Below, piece by piece: positions 1 to 8,122 of a stretch of 64,000 nucleotides of DNA. The notes under the pieces were generated by a model that was given only the letters and a program-made list of their open reading frames with translations, ran no database searches and was not told the DNA's origin. Both the position numbers and the translations under genes were made by a program. The number at the start of each line of letters is the position of its first letter. Position 1 is the stretch's first letter. The DNA is from Bacteroides sp. GTDB lineage: Bacteria; Bacillota; Clostridia; Lachnospirales; Lachnospiraceae. The stretch covers positions 148,565-212,564 of the forward strand of contig JAMPBO010000002.1 of assembly GCA_023666705.1 (NCBI GenBank). The letters are read 5' to 3'.

Positions 1-381
1 CATTTTGTATGTGAAAATGTATTTGATTTTTTGCCGAGAATGGAGGCGGAGGGAAAAAGCTACGATGTTGTAATTCTTGACCCGCCTGCATTTACGAAAT
101 CAAGAAGCTCTGTAAAAAATGCCATAAAGGGATACAGGGAGATTAACCTAAGGGGTATGAAGCTTGTGCGTGACGGTGGATTTCTTGCGACCTGCTCCTG
201 CTCCCATTTTATGGATTATGAGCTGTTCACAAAGACCATTCATCAGGCGGCAAATAATGCCCACAAGCGGTTAAGACAGGTGGAGTTTAAAACGCAGGCA
301 CCCGACCATCCGATACTTTGGGCGGCTGATGAGTCGTACTATTTGAAATTCTATATTTTTCAGGTTTGTAGTGAGTTGTAG
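1..381 (+). CDS. Class I SAM-dependent rRNA methyltransferase, C-terminal part (RlmI-like)
   Basis: The reading frame is open from base 1 (HFVCENVFDF...), so the gene begins outside the window and only about 126 C-terminal residues are visible. It contains the catalytic motif DPPAF, a later SCSHFM segment, and the closing pattern of the YccW/RlmI family, which methylates 23S rRNA cytosine 1962 (m5C). In that family a cysteine in the TCSCS segment is the catalytic nucleophile, and TCSCS is present here. The family match is from memory of motifs; the target base is inferred. Related 5-methylcytosine or N2-guanine methyltransferases are the alternatives. Confidence 0.8.
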   Translation, partial: HFVCENVFDFLPRMEAEGKSYDVVILDPPAFTKSRSSVKNAIKGYREINLRGMKLVRDGGFLATCSCSHFMDYELFTKTIHQAANNAHKRLRQVEFKTQAPDHPILWAADESYYLKFYIFQVCSEL

Positions 382-477
382 GTTTTGGGAGGCGGCTGAT
401 TGTAAAATGCTGTAATAAATGTCAAAGTGGGAAAGATAGTTGATATATAAGAAATAGATTTGAGGGAGAGATGTTAT

Positions 478-954
478 ATGCGCAAATTAAAGGTATATTT
501 AGATACATCGGTTATTAGTTATTTGTCTCAGGACGATGCACCGGAACGTATGAAAGATACGTTAGAACTCTGGAAAGAATTCGTAAATGGAAAATATGAT
601 ATATACCTTTCACAGGTGACGATAGATGAGATTGGGAAGTGTTCGGAGCCAAAGAAAAATGTGCTATTTGATTATTTGAGTGATATTGAGTATACAAAGT
701 TGGAAATAAATGCTGAGATTGTGGAACTTGCACAAAAGATTATTGATATGGGTATATTAAGACCAAAAAGTTTTGATGATTGCCAGCATATAGCCGCAGC
801 AGTTGTGAATAACTGTGATTGTATCATATCATGGAATTTTAGACATATTGTAAATATTAAAACCATTAGAGGTATAAGAGCAATTACTGATTTAGAAAGT
901 TATAAAGGAATAGATATTATTAATCCATCTGTATTATTGGAAAGTGAGGGATGA
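478..954 (+). CDS. PIN-domain nuclease, VapC-like toxin candidate
   Basis: A 158-residue PIN-domain protein. The N terminus LDTSVISYL carries the first acidic residue, TIDEI in the middle carries the conserved Glu, and SFDDCQHIAAA plus SWNFRHI carry the C-terminal Asp and Asn/His positions, so the metal-binding acidic cluster looks intact. The ATG at 478 is chosen because GAGGGAGAG lies just upstream; a TTG at 460 is in frame but falls in that ribosome site. The next gene starts inside its stop codon (ATGA overlap), a typical toxin-antitoxin pairing. Function as an RNase toxin is inferred. The order toxin then partner is less usual for VapBC. Confidence 0.8.
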   Translation: MRKLKVYLDTSVISYLSQDDAPERMKDTLELWKEFVNGKYDIYLSQVTIDEIGKCSEPKKNVLFDYLSDIEYTKLEINAEIVELAQKIIDMGILRPKSFDDCQHIAAAVVNNCDCIISWNFRHIVNIKTIRGIRAITDLESYKGIDIINPSVLLESEG

Positions 955-1142
955 TTATGGAATCATTAGTTATTAGTCCAAATTTTACGATTGAAGATAT
1001 TCATAAAATTCGTGAATGGAATTATGAACGGACAAAAGATATGACAATAGAGCAAAAAGTAGAATATTATAATAATTGTGGGAAAGATGCAGAAATGGAA
1101 ATTGAAAGACGTAGAGCCTTGAAACAAAAAGCTGGTGTATGA
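951..1142 (+). CDS. Small acidic/basic protein paired with PIN protein, putative antitoxin
   Basis: A 63-residue protein translationally coupled to the PIN gene (ATG at 951 overlaps the TGA). It carries a segment TIEDIHKIREWNYERTKDMT followed by an EQKVEYYNN helix and a basic tail. This resembles the small helical proteins often encoded next to PIN toxins in Firmicutes and Bacteroidetes. No ribbon-helix-helix or AbrB DNA-binding fold is obvious, so if it is the antitoxin it may act by binding the toxin only. A second ATG at 957 is also possible. Confidence 0.6.
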   Translation: MIMESLVISPNFTIEDIHKIREWNYERTKDMTIEQKVEYYNNCGKDAEMEIERRRALKQKAGV

Positions 1143-1169
1143 TGAGAAGTAGTTAGGAGGAGAGATGTA

Positions 1170-1643
1170 ATGGAAGCCAAAACCCCATTTAAAACAGAGA
1201 CATATCAGTTTATTTTTTCAAAATTCATGGTTGATGGAGAACGAACATGTGGGGATGAAGTGTTGGCTGATATGGAGGAACCAAGAGGGGCTAAAATTTC
1301 CTTACTGCCTGCAAAGCATTCTCATTATGTGGCTACATGTAAGGCATTTGCGGCAACAACGACGGCAGGAAGACTTTTGGTTGCCGTGTTTGATTTGTAT
1401 GGGAAATTTCACGAATGTTACCAGATGCAGTTACATGAGCTTTCAAATATAATGGTGAAGAAAGCATTTGGCGGGATGAATTTTTCTTTTTATGGCAAAA
1501 CACAGCATGGCGGATTTATTATGAAAATGTATATTCCAAGTCATCAATTTGGAACGGATTTAAAGGAGCAGAAAAACCATTTGAAGCTATTTGTAGACCA
1601 TATTTCAAATAAAACTGTGCCAATTGAAATGACAGAACTTTAG
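1170..1643 (+). CDS. Hypothetical protein, 157 residues
   Basis: A well-supported ORF with GGAGGAGAG eight bases before its ATG, 27 bases after the putative antitoxin. No family recognised. The sequence is mixed alpha/beta without signal peptide or membrane segment, with a glycine/phenylalanine-rich centre (AFGGMNFSFYGKTQHGGF). It could be cotranscribed with the PIN pair. The downstream spacer holds the first copy of the repeat motif described at 1666. Confidence 0.6.
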   Translation: MEAKTPFKTETYQFIFSKFMVDGERTCGDEVLADMEEPRGAKISLLPAKHSHYVATCKAFAATTTAGRLLVAVFDLYGKFHECYQMQLHELSNIMVKKAFGGMNFSFYGKTQHGGFIMKMYIPSHQFGTDLKEQKNHLKLFVDHISNKTVPIEMTEL

Positions 1644-1665
1644 TGTCTTGATTTTGAAAAATCAT

Positions 1666-1728
1666 TTACGCCAAAAAACTGTCCATTGACGCTATTTGGG
1701 TAAGGATATGACAGGTTGGTGACGATAG
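1666..1728 (+). promoter_or_regulatory. Candidate LytTR site plus sigma-D-like promoter before the FliD-like gene
   Basis: TTTACGCC and TTGACGCT, about 21 bp apart with ACTGTCC between them, repeat the arrangement found upstream of the LytTR gene at 2473. Downstream, TAAG (1701-1704), 16 bp, GACGATAG (1721-1728) resembles the flagellar sigma (FliA/SigD) consensus TAAA-N15-GCCGATAA. Both assignments are inference from pattern. Confidence 0.45.
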
Positions 1729-1780
1729 TTATTATAGAGCGAAAATATTTTGGCACTAAAAAGGAAAAGGAGATGGCTAT

Positions 1781-2443
1781 ATGAGAATTACATCACAAAT
1801 GCTGAATGAAAACATGAAAAAAGCAGGTGTGGGCGGTCAGAGACATACATTGCTCGACTACATAAAAACAGGTAAAAATTCCAATCTGTTTAATGTTATG
1901 AATACGAAAGCAGGAGCTGCCGTAAACTCAGCAGGCATGGCGAGATATGAAAAGCTGGATAAGGCGGCGGATAACCTGGTGAGCCAGTTAGAGAAGCTTA
2001 CAAGTGACAAGGAAGACAGCGTTATGAATAAAGCTAAGGAAAGCGGTGACAGGTCGCAGCTTTATAAGGATGTTGAGGCTATGGCTGACAGCTTTAATGA
2101 GATGCTTTCCACAATGAAGTTTACCACGGGCAATTTAAATTCGTTTTACCGCAAGAGCGTAAAAGAACTTGTTGAGGAAAATAAGGAGGCACTTGCCGAG
2201 ATAGGAATAAGCGTAGGTTCTGATGGAAGCCTTGACGTCGACAAGACGAAATTTAACGATGCTGCCTTTGAAAAGGTGGAGGAAATATTAGGAGAAAAAA
2301 GTGCATTTATCTCCAAGCTTGCATTTGTTTCCCAGCATATAGGTGAGAATGCGGAGGCGAATATAGAGACTGCCACGAGCAGTTATCTGCCAAGTGGGGT
2401 GTCATCAAGCGGACGTCAAAACAGATATGACGTTAGAGGGTAA
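1781..2443 (+). CDS. FliD/flagellin-like small helical protein
   Basis: A 220-residue protein starting MRITSQML, the start typical of flagellins and FlgL-type proteins, then a long helical segment (KAADNLVSQLEKLTSD...), and a central and C-terminal part resembling the C-terminal region of flagellar hook-associated protein 2: LVEENKEALAEIGISVGSDG followed by FNDAAFEKVEEIL and a late helix KLAFVSQHIGENAE. It is far shorter than true FliD (450+ residues) and lacks its variable core, so it is probably a FliD-derived accessory or regulatory protein. ATG is preceded by AAAAGGAGATGG. Shared upstream motifs suggest coregulation with the LytTR gene. Confidence 0.65.
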   Translation: MRITSQMLNENMKKAGVGGQRHTLLDYIKTGKNSNLFNVMNTKAGAAVNSAGMARYEKLDKAADNLVSQLEKLTSDKEDSVMNKAKESGDRSQLYKDVEAMADSFNEMLSTMKFTTGNLNSFYRKSVKELVEENKEALAEIGISVGSDGSLDVDKTKFNDAAFEKVEEILGEKSAFISKLAFVSQHIGENAEANIETATSSYLPSGVSSSGRQNRYDVRG

Positions 2444-2472
2444 GGGTGATGTACCTTGTTAAATATCATAAG

Positions 2473-2541
2473 CTGTCCACTTACGTTAAAAACTGTCCAG
2501 TTGCGTCAAAACAGCTTCCAAGAATGATTTTATGCCGATAA
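2473..2541 (+). promoter_or_regulatory. Candidate LytTR direct repeat and sigma-D -10 element
   Basis: Two near-identical units (CTGTCCACTTACGTTAA and CTGTCCAGTTGCGTCAA) repeat with a 20-bp period at 2473 and 2493. The TACGTTA core fits the LytTR half-site pattern [TA][AC][CA]GTTN[AG][TG]. A perfect flagellar -10 sequence GCCGATAA lies at 2534-2541; no good TAAA -35 is at the right distance, consistent with an activator-dependent promoter. Role inferred. Confidence 0.45.
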
Positions 2542-2580
2542 AATAATTGAGGATTAAGAATTACTTGGAGGTGGATACAG

Positions 2581-2931
2581 TTGCTTATAATAGTGGGTGA
2601 CGATGACAAGAAGAGCATTACAGTAGGAAAGGGAGAAAGCACTCAAACAATTCAGGTGGAAGATATATATTATATTGAGAGCAACGACCATAAGGTTTCC
2701 ATATCATTAGGGGATAAATGTATGGAGTTTTACGGAAGACTTACAGACCTTGAGGAGGCACTGAAGCCTGACTTTTTCAGAGTACATAAAGGCTATTTGG
2801 TCAATTTGAATTTTATCGAGCGGTACAACCGCACGGATATATATATGAAAAATGGAGATATGCTTTCAATATCAAAATATAAGTATCAGGACTTTGTAAA
2901 AGCATATACGGAATATTTCTCCAAGCATTAG
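2581..2931 (+). CDS. Stand-alone LytTR-domain DNA-binding regulator
   Basis: A 116-residue protein that is essentially one LytTR domain: VEDIYYIESNDHKVSI, then the helix FYGRLTDLEEAL, and the signature DFFRVHKGYLVNLNFIERY. It has no receiver or membrane domain, so its signal input is unknown. Start is TTG at 2581, with GGAGGTGG eight bases upstream. LytTR half-sites lie directly upstream of this gene and of the FliD-like gene, suggesting autoregulation and control of 1781-2443. Confidence 0.85.
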   Translation: MLIIVGDDDKKSITVGKGESTQTIQVEDIYYIESNDHKVSISLGDKCMEFYGRLTDLEEALKPDFFRVHKGYLVNLNFIERYNRTDIYMKNGDMLSISKYKYQDFVKAYTEYFSKH

Positions 2932-3009
2932 CAGATGATAGCTGCAGAGATTCTTAGAGTGGGATTTCACCTAAGTAAATATGCGTTTAAGACTGCATGA
3001 AATAGATAA

Positions 3010-3043
3010 GGCTGTCGTTCTAAGATATCTTAGGGCGACAGCC
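3010..3043. terminator. Strong hairpin between convergent genes
   Basis: GGCTGTCG (3010-3017) pairs with CGACAGCC (3036-3043), and the inner CTAAGA/TCTTAG continues the stem. It lies between the LytTR gene and the end of the minus-strand gene, so it could serve as a bidirectional terminator, though the downstream T tract is weak. Confidence 0.6.
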
Positions 3044-3087
3044 GTTGTATTTGTTATTGACGTGTTCCTATGGAATCTTCCAGTTGT

Positions 3088-3131
3088 AGGTACGCTCCTG
3101 CGGAACCTGCTATTTATAGGTACGCTCCTGC
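3088..3131. repeat. Short direct repeat TAGGTACGCTCCTGC x2
   Basis: The 15-mer TAGGTACGCTCCTGC occurs at 3088-3102 and 3117-3131, just beyond the stop of the minus-strand gene. No function assigned. Confidence 0.7.
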
Positions 3132-3134
3132 TAG

Positions 3135-4376
3135 TTATTGCATGGATGCAATTAAAGCAGCAATTTCGTCCGGTGACATTTGCTTATTCGGGTCATCACT
3201 GATAGGAGCAGGTGCAACAGGTTCCGGCTCCGGTTCTGGCTCGCTTGCAGGTGTGGAAGCGGCAGCAAACAAAGCAGCAATTTCATCTGGCGACATCTTT
3301 TTATTCATATCATCATTGGCAGGTGCAGTAATGACTGCTGGTTCGGGTGCCTTCACAGGCTCAGACATAGCTTCAAGGGACCTGTTCATTGCCTCCTCCT
3401 CTGAGGAAACTGCAATCGAAGGTGTTGTAACCGGCTCTATCTCTGGCTCTGCAACCTCGTCAAATAAAGAATCAATGTCAATATCAGAAGCTTCAGGAAC
3501 AACATTTGCCTCAGGTATTTCGCTTATGAACTGGCTTTCATCGGCAATACTTTCATCCGTGAGGTCTTCCTCTGTGCTGTTCGGTAAATCAAAGTCATCA
3601 GGTAAATCATCGGTTGCAAGTACAAGGCCGTCATCTTCTTCCTCATCAGGAATATCCGCAGGAAGCTCATCCGGTTCACCGTCAAATATTTCCAGACTGT
3701 CCTTTGGAACCTCAGGTGCAGGGGCTGGTGAAAGGGAGAATTCTGAAATTTTTCCTGACATGGAAACCACACGGTTTTTAATGGAAGTAATGCCATCGGA
3801 AAGTGAATTGATTGAGCTTGCAAATGCAGCCTTCTCACTTTCGGAGCACTGTTCAATCAACTCTGACAAAACATCCAAATCGCTATCCAGCTTGTCAACT
3901 GATGCAATTAATTTATCTGTGCTTACGGCATTATATTTGATAAGCACCTTTACTGCTTTGTTAATGGTCTGTACCGTGGTATGGTTTGAAACGTCAGCCG
4001 CCTCTTTGATTAGGGCTTCCTGACGTGCCGCAAGCACGGCATTTTCTTCATCCATTTTTTTAAGGGTCGTGGCAATTTTACGGATTTGTACATAGGTTGC
4101 CTTGTTGAGACGTTCGGCATCTTCACTTCCGCTTGCCAGTGCCTTGAAGCCGGTTATTACCGTCTGGTCTATGTATTCCTTTAGGTTTGCTTCCTTTGCG
4201 TTGTTAAGTCCTGTAACCGTACTTAAAAATGCAAATACGGAAACAACCAAAGCAAGTGAAACAACTATAATATAAATAGGCTGGCTTCGGTATTCCATAA
4301 TGCAGTAAATCCAGCCAAGCACACATGTAATGCTTATCATACCTACCGTTATAAGCCTTTTGTATAATACATCCAT
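3135..4376 (-). CDS. Membrane protein with acidic tail and two FliM-like motifs
   Basis: A 413-residue protein with two N-terminal membrane segments (about residues 9-27 and 33-52), a long helical cytoplasmic region with coiled-coil character (about 60-220), then a highly acidic, Pro/Glu-rich low-complexity tail. The tail holds two copies of a motif, MSPDEIAALFAA (about 366-377) and, at the very C terminus, MSPDEIAALIASMQ. These resemble the N-terminal CheY-binding motif of FliM and FliY (LSQDEIDALL). RBS CGGAGG lies just upstream of the ATG. A partner in chemotaxis or flagellar signalling is inferred; no enzymatic domain is visible. Confidence 0.75.
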   Translation of the reverse strand: MDVLYKRLITVGMISITCVLGWIYCIMEYRSQPIYIIVVSLALVVSVFAFLSTVTGLNNAKEANLKEYIDQTVITGFKALASGSEDAERLNKATYVQIRKIATTLKKMDEENAVLAARQEALIKEAADVSNHTTVQTINKAVKVLIKYNAVSTDKLIASVDKLDSDLDVLSELIEQCSESEKAAFASSINSLSDGITSIKNRVVSMSGKISEFSLSPAPAPEVPKDSLEIFDGEPDELPADIPDEEEDDGLVLATDDLPDDFDLPNSTEEDLTDESIADESQFISEIPEANVVPEASDIDIDSLFDEVAEPEIEPVTTPSIAVSSEEEAMNRSLEAMSEPVKAPEPAVITAPANDDMNKKMSPDEIAALFAAASTPASEPEPEPEPVAPAPISDDPNKQMSPDEIAALIASMQ

Positions 4377-4621
4377 GAAGGTATCCTCCGAATATAGTTA
4401 AAATTAAATTACAAACATATTTATTTTATCATATCATAAAAAATTATTCCAGTGTTTTGAGGTGATATTTTAATGTATTTCCCTGCCAGAAATTCCATGC
4501 TCTGATTTTTGATATAAAACTGCAAATGGGAGCAGGATTTTTCTGATGATGCAGGCTCTATATTGACTTTTAATACGCACAACGATAAAATATTAGTGTC
4601 ATGACAAGGGGGTGGCTTTCT

Positions 4622-5809
4622 ATGGGGCGAACAAAGGTTATAGTTGAATTTTATTCTGAGGAGCCATTGGAAAATATAATGGCGATGATAAAATACAGAC
4701 CTGAAAAAATCATATTTCTGGGACACAAGGATAATATGATTACAAAGCGGATTAATGATATAAAGCAGTTCCGTGACAGAAAGTGCAGTGACACGGAGCT
4801 TACGTTTATTGAGGTTCCGAAGGACGATTTGGACGGAGCCATCTCTCTTATGACAACGATAATAAGAGAAAATCCTGGCGTGCGGTTTGAGCTGACGGGC
4901 GGAAGTGAGCTTATACTGATTGCACTTGGATGTATCGCTGCAAGAATGGACATAAGCAAGCTTAGAATTGACCCTTTTACGGGAACGGAAATTGATATCA
5001 GGGGGTCAGAGGTTGTTACCTCCGATTATCATTACAATTTAAGCATCGCCGATGACATTATTCTGCATGGTGGCTTACTTACAAAGCAGACGGGAAATTA
5101 TTCTGTGTGGAATTTTACGGAGGAGTTTCGGCAGGATATCAGGGCGGCATGGAAAATATGCCAGAAGCACAAGGGGAACTGGAACCGCTATTGTGCGAGA
5201 ATAGACGAGCTGAAAAAGAATATGCCTGACCAGTTCGAGGGCTGGATTGAGCTGTTTCGCAATCCTTTGGGGGAAGCAATACAGCTTTTGAGGGATTTGT
5301 ACCAAAGCGGACTGATCCGGGATTACAGCGAGGCGGGAAAAAGGGTTATTTTCCGGTATAAGAACAACATGATAAAGCGGATTATCGGCAAGGCGGGAAA
5401 TATATTGGAGCTGCATGTGTACGAGGTTGCAACCAGAGACGGCTATGCATTTTCCGATGCACTTATCGGTGCCCATATAGACTGGGATGGGGAAATACAT
5501 GATATGGAAAATCCGGGGTATGATACTATCAATGAAATAGACATTATTCTGATGAAAAAGGTCTGCCCGATATTTATATCCTGTAAGAGCGGAAAAGCAG
5601 GAGGTGCGGCACTTCACGAGCTGGAGACGGTGTCGAGGAAGTTTGGCGGAAAATATGCCAGAAAAGCACTCGTGCTTGCAAGAGGATGTGATGACACCAC
5701 GGGTACACAATTTTTTAAACAGAGAGCAAAGGATATGCACATTTGGATTATAGACAATGTATTTAAGATGAGCGATGATGAGCTTTTGGACCGCTTAAAG
5801 AAAATATAA
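4622..5809 (+). CDS. Card1/Can2-like CARF-domain nuclease (DUF1887), no CRISPR nearby
   Basis: A 395-residue protein. The N-terminal CARF domain shows the ligand-pocket motif LTGGSELILIA (residues 91-101). A winged-helix-like middle is followed by a C-terminal PD-(D/E)XK nuclease domain with NEIDIIL (304-310) and FISCKSGK (318-325). This is the arrangement of Card1/Can2, which are switched on by cyclic oligoadenylates from type III CRISPR. The usual Glu of the ExK motif is Ser320 here, which may alter or abolish cleavage or may be a family variant. ATG 4622 is used because AAGGGGGTGG precedes it; ATG 4601 overlaps that site. It is 24 bp upstream of the glycosyltransferases, likely cotranscribed. 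Confidence 0.85.
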   Translation: MGRTKVIVEFYSEEPLENIMAMIKYRPEKIIFLGHKDNMITKRINDIKQFRDRKCSDTELTFIEVPKDDLDGAISLMTTIIRENPGVRFELTGGSELILIALGCIAARMDISKLRIDPFTGTEIDIRGSEVVTSDYHYNLSIADDIILHGGLLTKQTGNYSVWNFTEEFRQDIRAAWKICQKHKGNWNRYCARIDELKKNMPDQFEGWIELFRNPLGEAIQLLRDLYQSGLIRDYSEAGKRVIFRYKNNMIKRIIGKAGNILELHVYEVATRDGYAFSDALIGAHIDWDGEIHDMENPGYDTINEIDIILMKKVCPIFISCKSGKAGGAALHELETVSRKFGGKYARKALVLARGCDDTTGTQFFKQRAKDMHIWIIDNVFKMSDDELLDRLKKI

Positions 5810-5833
5810 AATTTTAACGAGGAAATACATGGT

Positions 5834-6586
5834 ATGAAGGTCAGTGGATGTATTGTAACCTACAATAATATAGATGTGATAGAGGACTGTATAAAAAGCA
5901 TTTTACAGTACACAAGAGGCGTAGATTTTAAGCTGTATATCGTTGATAACGGCTCCACTGACGGTACAAAGGAGCTTATACGGAAAAAGTACGGCAGTGT
6001 AACGCTGATTGAAAATGACAAAAATATGGGGTTCGGTGAGGGACACAACAGGGTGCTTCCCCTTATTGACTCAAAATATCACGTTATTATCAACCCTGAT
6101 ATCAGGCTGGATTCGGATACTGTTTCGGCACTGTGCAGATTTATGGAGCAGAATGAGACTGTCGCCATGGTCACACCGAGGATTTTAAATGAGGATAAGA
6201 CGGAGCAGTATCTGCCTAAGTATTGTCCGACCATAAGATATGTAATCATAAGCAAAATCAAGCCGTTCCGGTATCTGAGGAGACGCTATACAAGGCAGGA
6301 GGAATGTCTTGAAAAGCCTACAAAAATAGAGTTTGCCACAGGCTGTTTTTCTGTTGTGAGGACAAAGCTGTTTCAGGAGCTTGCGGGCTTTGACGACAGA
6401 TTTTTTATGTACTGTGAGGATGCGGATTTATCGAGACGCATAAGAAAAAAAGGATATATTGTTTTTTACCCGCAGGTTAGTGTCATTCACAGATGGGAAA
6501 GGGAAAATACGCGAAGCCTGAAAGGGGTCTTTCGGTTTATGTCTTCGCTCACCAAATATTTTTTTAAGTGGGGAATCAAATTTTAG
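5834..6586 (+). CDS. GT2 glycosyltransferase (rhamnosyltransferase-like)
   Basis: A 250-residue GT-A fold enzyme: N-terminal CIVTYNN, YIVDNGSTDGT, NMGFGEGHN, the metal-site motif NPDIRL and the C-terminal acidic motif YCEDADLSRRI. These are characteristic of the GT2 subfamily that includes WbbL-type rhamnosyltransferases. It has no membrane segment and should act on the inner face of the membrane on a lipid-linked or protein acceptor. It is the first of three consecutive GT2 genes. Confidence 0.9.
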   Translation: MKVSGCIVTYNNIDVIEDCIKSILQYTRGVDFKLYIVDNGSTDGTKELIRKKYGSVTLIENDKNMGFGEGHNRVLPLIDSKYHVIINPDIRLDSDTVSALCRFMEQNETVAMVTPRILNEDKTEQYLPKYCPTIRYVIISKIKPFRYLRRRYTRQEECLEKPTKIEFATGCFSVVRTKLFQELAGFDDRFFMYCEDADLSRRIRKKGYIVFYPQVSVIHRWERENTRSLKGVFRFMSSLTKYFFKWGIKF

Positions 6587-6600
6587 GGGTATGATAATTC

Positions 6601-7368
6601 ATGTCAATTTACGGAATTGTTGTTTTGTATAACAGGACTTTTGATAAAATTGCATATAAGAAGCTTATGGAAAATGGTGTGACTCTTATTGTATGCGATA
6701 ACAGTACAAAAACCATGGGCAATGGGGATGCAGCTGCCGATATTGGTGCTTATTATATTTCCATGGGTGGAAATAAAGGACTTGCATGTGCATACAATAA
6801 GGCACTTGATATGATAAGGGATGAATTGTCACCAAATAAGCTTGATTATGTATGCCTGTTTGATGATGATACTGAAATACCATCTAAATATCCAAGTCAG
6901 ATAAAAGCAAGGCATGAGCAAATACTGCTTCCCATCGTCAGTGATGGCACGAAAATCATGTCGCCATGCCGTATGAAAAACAAGATTGTGAAAGGTTTTG
7001 GCAGTGTCAGGGCTGCAATGGAAGCGGACAAAAAACAACTTACGGGAATCAACAGTTGTATGGCGGTGCGGTGGGACTGCTATGACAATTACAGGTATGA
7101 TGAAGCCCTGTTTTTGGACTATATTGACCATTCCTTTCTATATGATATGAGGAAAAAGGGGATTTATCCGACGGTTTTAAATTTTAAAATACGTCAGCAT
7201 TTTTCTGCTGTGGAGGATGGCAAAAAAAAGGCGGCAAAAAGATTTGCGGGGCAAAAATCAGACCTTAGGATTTTTTATGGGGACAGAAAGTTGATATATC
7301 ATTATATCATTCTAAAAAAGAAGTTTAAGCTTGCATTTCAGTACAGGGATATACGATTTTTAAAGTGA
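6601..7368 (+). CDS. GT2 glycosyltransferase
   Basis: A 255-residue GT2 family protein: IYGIVVLYNR at the N terminus, VCDNST, GGNKGLACAYNKAL, the DDD motif in CLFDDDTEIP, and YIDHSFLYDMRKKG near the C terminus in place of the usual ED motif. It begins 14 bp after the first glycosyltransferase and its TGA overlaps the next reading frame. Sugar and acceptor cannot be read from the sequence. Confidence 0.88.
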   Translation: MSIYGIVVLYNRTFDKIAYKKLMENGVTLIVCDNSTKTMGNGDAAADIGAYYISMGGNKGLACAYNKALDMIRDELSPNKLDYVCLFDDDTEIPSKYPSQIKARHEQILLPIVSDGTKIMSPCRMKNKIVKGFGSVRAAMEADKKQLTGINSCMAVRWDCYDNYRYDEALFLDYIDHSFLYDMRKKGIYPTVLNFKIRQHFSAVEDGKKKAAKRFAGQKSDLRIFYGDRKLIYHYIILKKKFKLAFQYRDIRFLK

Positions 7369-7382
7369 TGGGGGAACGGCAT

Positions 7383-8081
7383 ATGGTGTCTGTAGCTATG
7401 GCAGTTTACAATGGAAGCAGGTATGTGAAAGAGCAGCTTGACTCCATTTTAAAACAACTGGATAAAGAGGATGAAATCTGTATTTCAGTGGACCCGTCAA
7501 ATGACGGAAGCGAGGAGCTGCTTCGGCAGGCTGCAGAGGCAGAGGGTAGAATTCGTCTGTCGCAGGGACCGGGCAATGGCATTATTGCAAATTTTGAGCA
7601 TGCCATTTCCATGTGTAAGGGAGATATCATTTTCCTTTCGGATCAGGATGACGTCTGGGAAGCGGACAAGGTGAGCTTTGTAAAAAAATGCTTTGAAAAG
7701 ACAGGGGCAATTCTTGTCATGCATGACGTCCGTATCATGGATGAACAGCTTGAAACGGTTATTCATGAGTCCTTTTACCGATTGAAAAACAGTCGTAAGG
7801 GTTTTATCAAAAATATAATCAAAAATTCTTATATGGGTTCTGCCATGGCATTTAAAAAAGAACTGGTTCCGCACATTTTACCCATTCCGAGGAATATATC
7901 GATGCATGACCAGTGGATTGGGCTGGTTGCTGAAAAAAAGGGAACGGTTATTTTTACATCCAGAAAGCTTATGCAGTACAGACGGCATGGGACAAACGCA
8001 AGTGAGCTTTATCATGCAGATATAAAATCAATGCTTCTGTGGAGAATTCAAATGATTAAAGCCATAGTCAGGGCAAAATAG
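7383..8081 (+). CDS. GT2 glycosyltransferase (DQDD type)
   Basis: About 232 residues. SVAMAVYNGSRYVKEQLDSI, SVDPSNDGS, the motif FLSDQDDVWEADK and the C-terminal MHDQWIG mark the GT2 group of rhamnosyl/galactosyl transferases that make surface polysaccharides. ATG 7383 is preferred because GGGGGA sits seven bases upstream; GTG 7365 and ATG 7368 overlap the end of the preceding gene. Its nucleotide composition matches its neighbours. Confidence 0.87.
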   Translation: MVSVAMAVYNGSRYVKEQLDSILKQLDKEDEICISVDPSNDGSEELLRQAAEAEGRIRLSQGPGNGIIANFEHAISMCKGDIIFLSDQDDVWEADKVSFVKKCFEKTGAILVMHDVRIMDEQLETVIHESFYRLKNSRKGFIKNIIKNSYMGSAMAFKKELVPHILPIPRNISMHDQWIGLVAEKKGTVIFTSRKLMQYRRHGTNASELYHADIKSMLLWRIQMIKAIVRAK

Positions 8082-8122
8082 GCATATATTTATCTATATA
8101 CTGTTAGATTTAGAGGTAATAT

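Noticed and set aside
3070..4023. Long plus-strand ORF rich in Ser (317 codons)
   Set aside because: It is antisense to the acidic Ser/Glu tail of the minus-strand membrane protein, which has a ribosome site, membrane helices and repeated motifs.
5075..5740. 221-codon minus-strand ORF
   Set aside because: Antisense to the CARF nuclease; composition typical of a shadow frame.
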